Assembly: GCA_036402175.1 (NCBI GenBank) | Contig: DASWTK010000052.1 | Span: 1-64,000, forward strand | Direction: 5' to 3' | DNA from: DASPKM01 sp036402175 | Lineage (GTDB): Bacteria > Bacteroidota > Bacteroidia > Chitinophagales > Chitinophagaceae | Length of the DNA stretch: 64,000 nucleotides | Shown here: positions 63,674 to 64,000 of the stretch, in pieces | Position numbering within the stretch: the stretch's first letter is position 1 | Layout of the letters: each line of letters starts with the position of its first letter | Notes under the pieces: generated by a model | The model's database searches: none | The model's input: the letters and a program-made list of their open reading frames with translations, nothing else | What the model was told of the DNA's origin: nothing | Made by a program: the position numbers and the translations under genes

Positions 63674-63751
63674 ATGAAAGCAAATCAAAAAGATCCTGGT
63701 TGCTGCGGATCGGGCAGCACATGCGGCTGCGGCCAGACAGGATGTTGCTAA
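63674..63751 (+). CDS. 25-residue six-cysteine micropeptide in the ars operon
   Basis: ATG 63674 to TAA 63751 encodes 25 residues with Cys at 10, 11, 17, 19, 24 and 25 (PGCCGSGSTCGCGQTGCC). It follows arsM after 32 bp in the same direction. The Cys spacing and Gly/Ser linkers resemble small metallothionein-like or arsenic-binding peptides, and echo the C-terminal CCEPGSGCC of ArsM. It is too short for usual gene finders. Confidence 0.65.
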   Translation: MKANQKDPGCCGSGSTCGCGQTGCC

Positions 63752-63757
63752 AAAGCA

Positions 63758-63786
63758 GAAGCCAGCGGTGTTAAGCCGTTGGCTTC
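63758..63786. terminator. Hairpin after the ars operon
   Basis: GAAGCCAGCGG (63758-63768) pairs with CCGTTGGCTTC (63776-63786) with one G-T pair and a seven-base loop. It has no clear T run on the plus strand but is followed by TTTTT on the minus strand. Confidence 0.55.
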
Positions 63787-63792
63787 ATCATT

Positions 63793-63800
63793 TATATTTG
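63793..63800 (+). promoter_or_regulatory. -7 element before HAD hydrolase gene
   Basis: TATATTTG matches TAnnTTTG and ends four bases before the ATG at 63805, suggesting a leaderless or nearly leaderless mRNA. Confidence 0.5.
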
Positions 63801-63804
63801 CACA

Positions 63805-64000
63805 ATGGAAAGTATCAACACAATTGTATTTGATCTTGGCGGTGTTCTCATTGACTGGAACCCGGATTATGTTTACAGGACAATTTTTGAGGATGAAGAA
63901 AAGATGCGCTGGTTCTACAATAACATCTGCACACCGGCCTGGAATGAAGAACAGGACGCTGGCCGTTCGCTGAGCGAAGCAACTGAACAACTGGTAACGC
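63805..64000 (+). CDS. HAD family hydrolase, 5' part
   Basis: The first 65 codons of a HAD-superfamily phosphatase-like protein cut by the window edge. The N-terminal motif VFDLGGVLIDWNP carries the nucleophile Asp10, as in subfamily IA. The rest lies outside the window. Confidence 0.85.
   Translation, partial: MESINTIVFDLGGVLIDWNPDYVYRTIFEDEEKMRWFYNNICTPAWNEEQDAGRSLSEATEQLVT

Noticed and set aside
1..64000. tRNA, rRNA, CRISPR or mobile elements
   Set aside because: No tRNA cloverleaf, rRNA signature, CRISPR repeat or transposase was found in the gene gaps or frames.

Overview
The window looks like a chromosomal segment of a Bacteroidota bacterium, most likely Chitinophagaceae or a close relative. 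Four observations support this. Upstream regions repeatedly carry the Bacteroidota -7 promoter element TAnnTTTG (or TAnnTTCG), for example before nfu, suhB, the LuxR-type regulator, mnmG and arsR. Most starts lack a Shine-Dalgarno sequence. Lineage-typical families are present (DUF5606, DUF2480, a Reg_prop/Y_Y_Y sensor kinase, a KdsB-KdnB pair). Base composition is moderate. No rRNA, tRNA, CRISPR array, prophage or insertion sequence was seen, so most of the window is ordinary core genome. About 60 genes are annotated.

Layout. 0-6 kb: a low-complexity repeat, a DUF5606 protein, an M3 oligopeptidase, a Fur-family regulator, a SCO protein, Nfu and the PnuC/NadR-like salvage pair. 6-24 kb: envelope and metabolic genes (GT39 and GT2 glycosyltransferases, MtgA, LysE, GH3-like, Ada, SuhB-like, ThiL, S41 protease, omega-amidase, NagA, LpxR-like, RecX) and an unusual pair, a signal-less trypsin-like protease with a zinc ribbon and a YbjN-like domain next to a second YbjN-like protein. 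24-35 kb: dnaN, DUF2007, a sterol-desaturase-like enzyme, a serine-hydrolase-fold protein without its catalytic residues, KdsB-KdnB (probable 8-amino-Kdo branch), two tandem exported paralogs, CorA, a SUMF1-like protein and a TIM-barrel lipoprotein. 35-52 kb: DUF2480, PpiD-like, a gene-free region with a cluster of DnaA-box-like sites (candidate oriC), NadA, hydrolases, a hybrid-periplasmic sensor kinase with its response regulator, a hemerythrin-like protein, ChrA, an M20 amidohydrolase, a class-A-like serine hydrolase, NadD, FeoA and YbeY.

52.8-53.9 kb is the most striking non-coding region. Two near-consensus parS sites (15/16 and 14/16 matches) bracket about 950 bp that contain seven degenerate copies of an exactly 108-bp tandem repeat, directly before mnmG. 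Together with dnaN and the DnaA-box cluster at 38 kb, this suggests an origin-proximal segment. 54-64 kb: MnmG, CysS, an EEP-family protein, two rhomboids, a methionine-type aminotransferase, a DMT transporter, and an arsenic operon: arsR with two operator palindromes (one on the promoter), arsM, and a 25-residue six-cysteine micropeptide. The window ends inside a HAD hydrolase gene.

How the genes connect: NAD metabolism is spread over four places (PnuC/NadR-like, NadA, NadD); envelope and LPS functions are frequent (KdsB/KdnB, MtgA, LpxR-like, glycosyltransferases); and the ars operon is a self-contained arsenic-responsive methylation unit.
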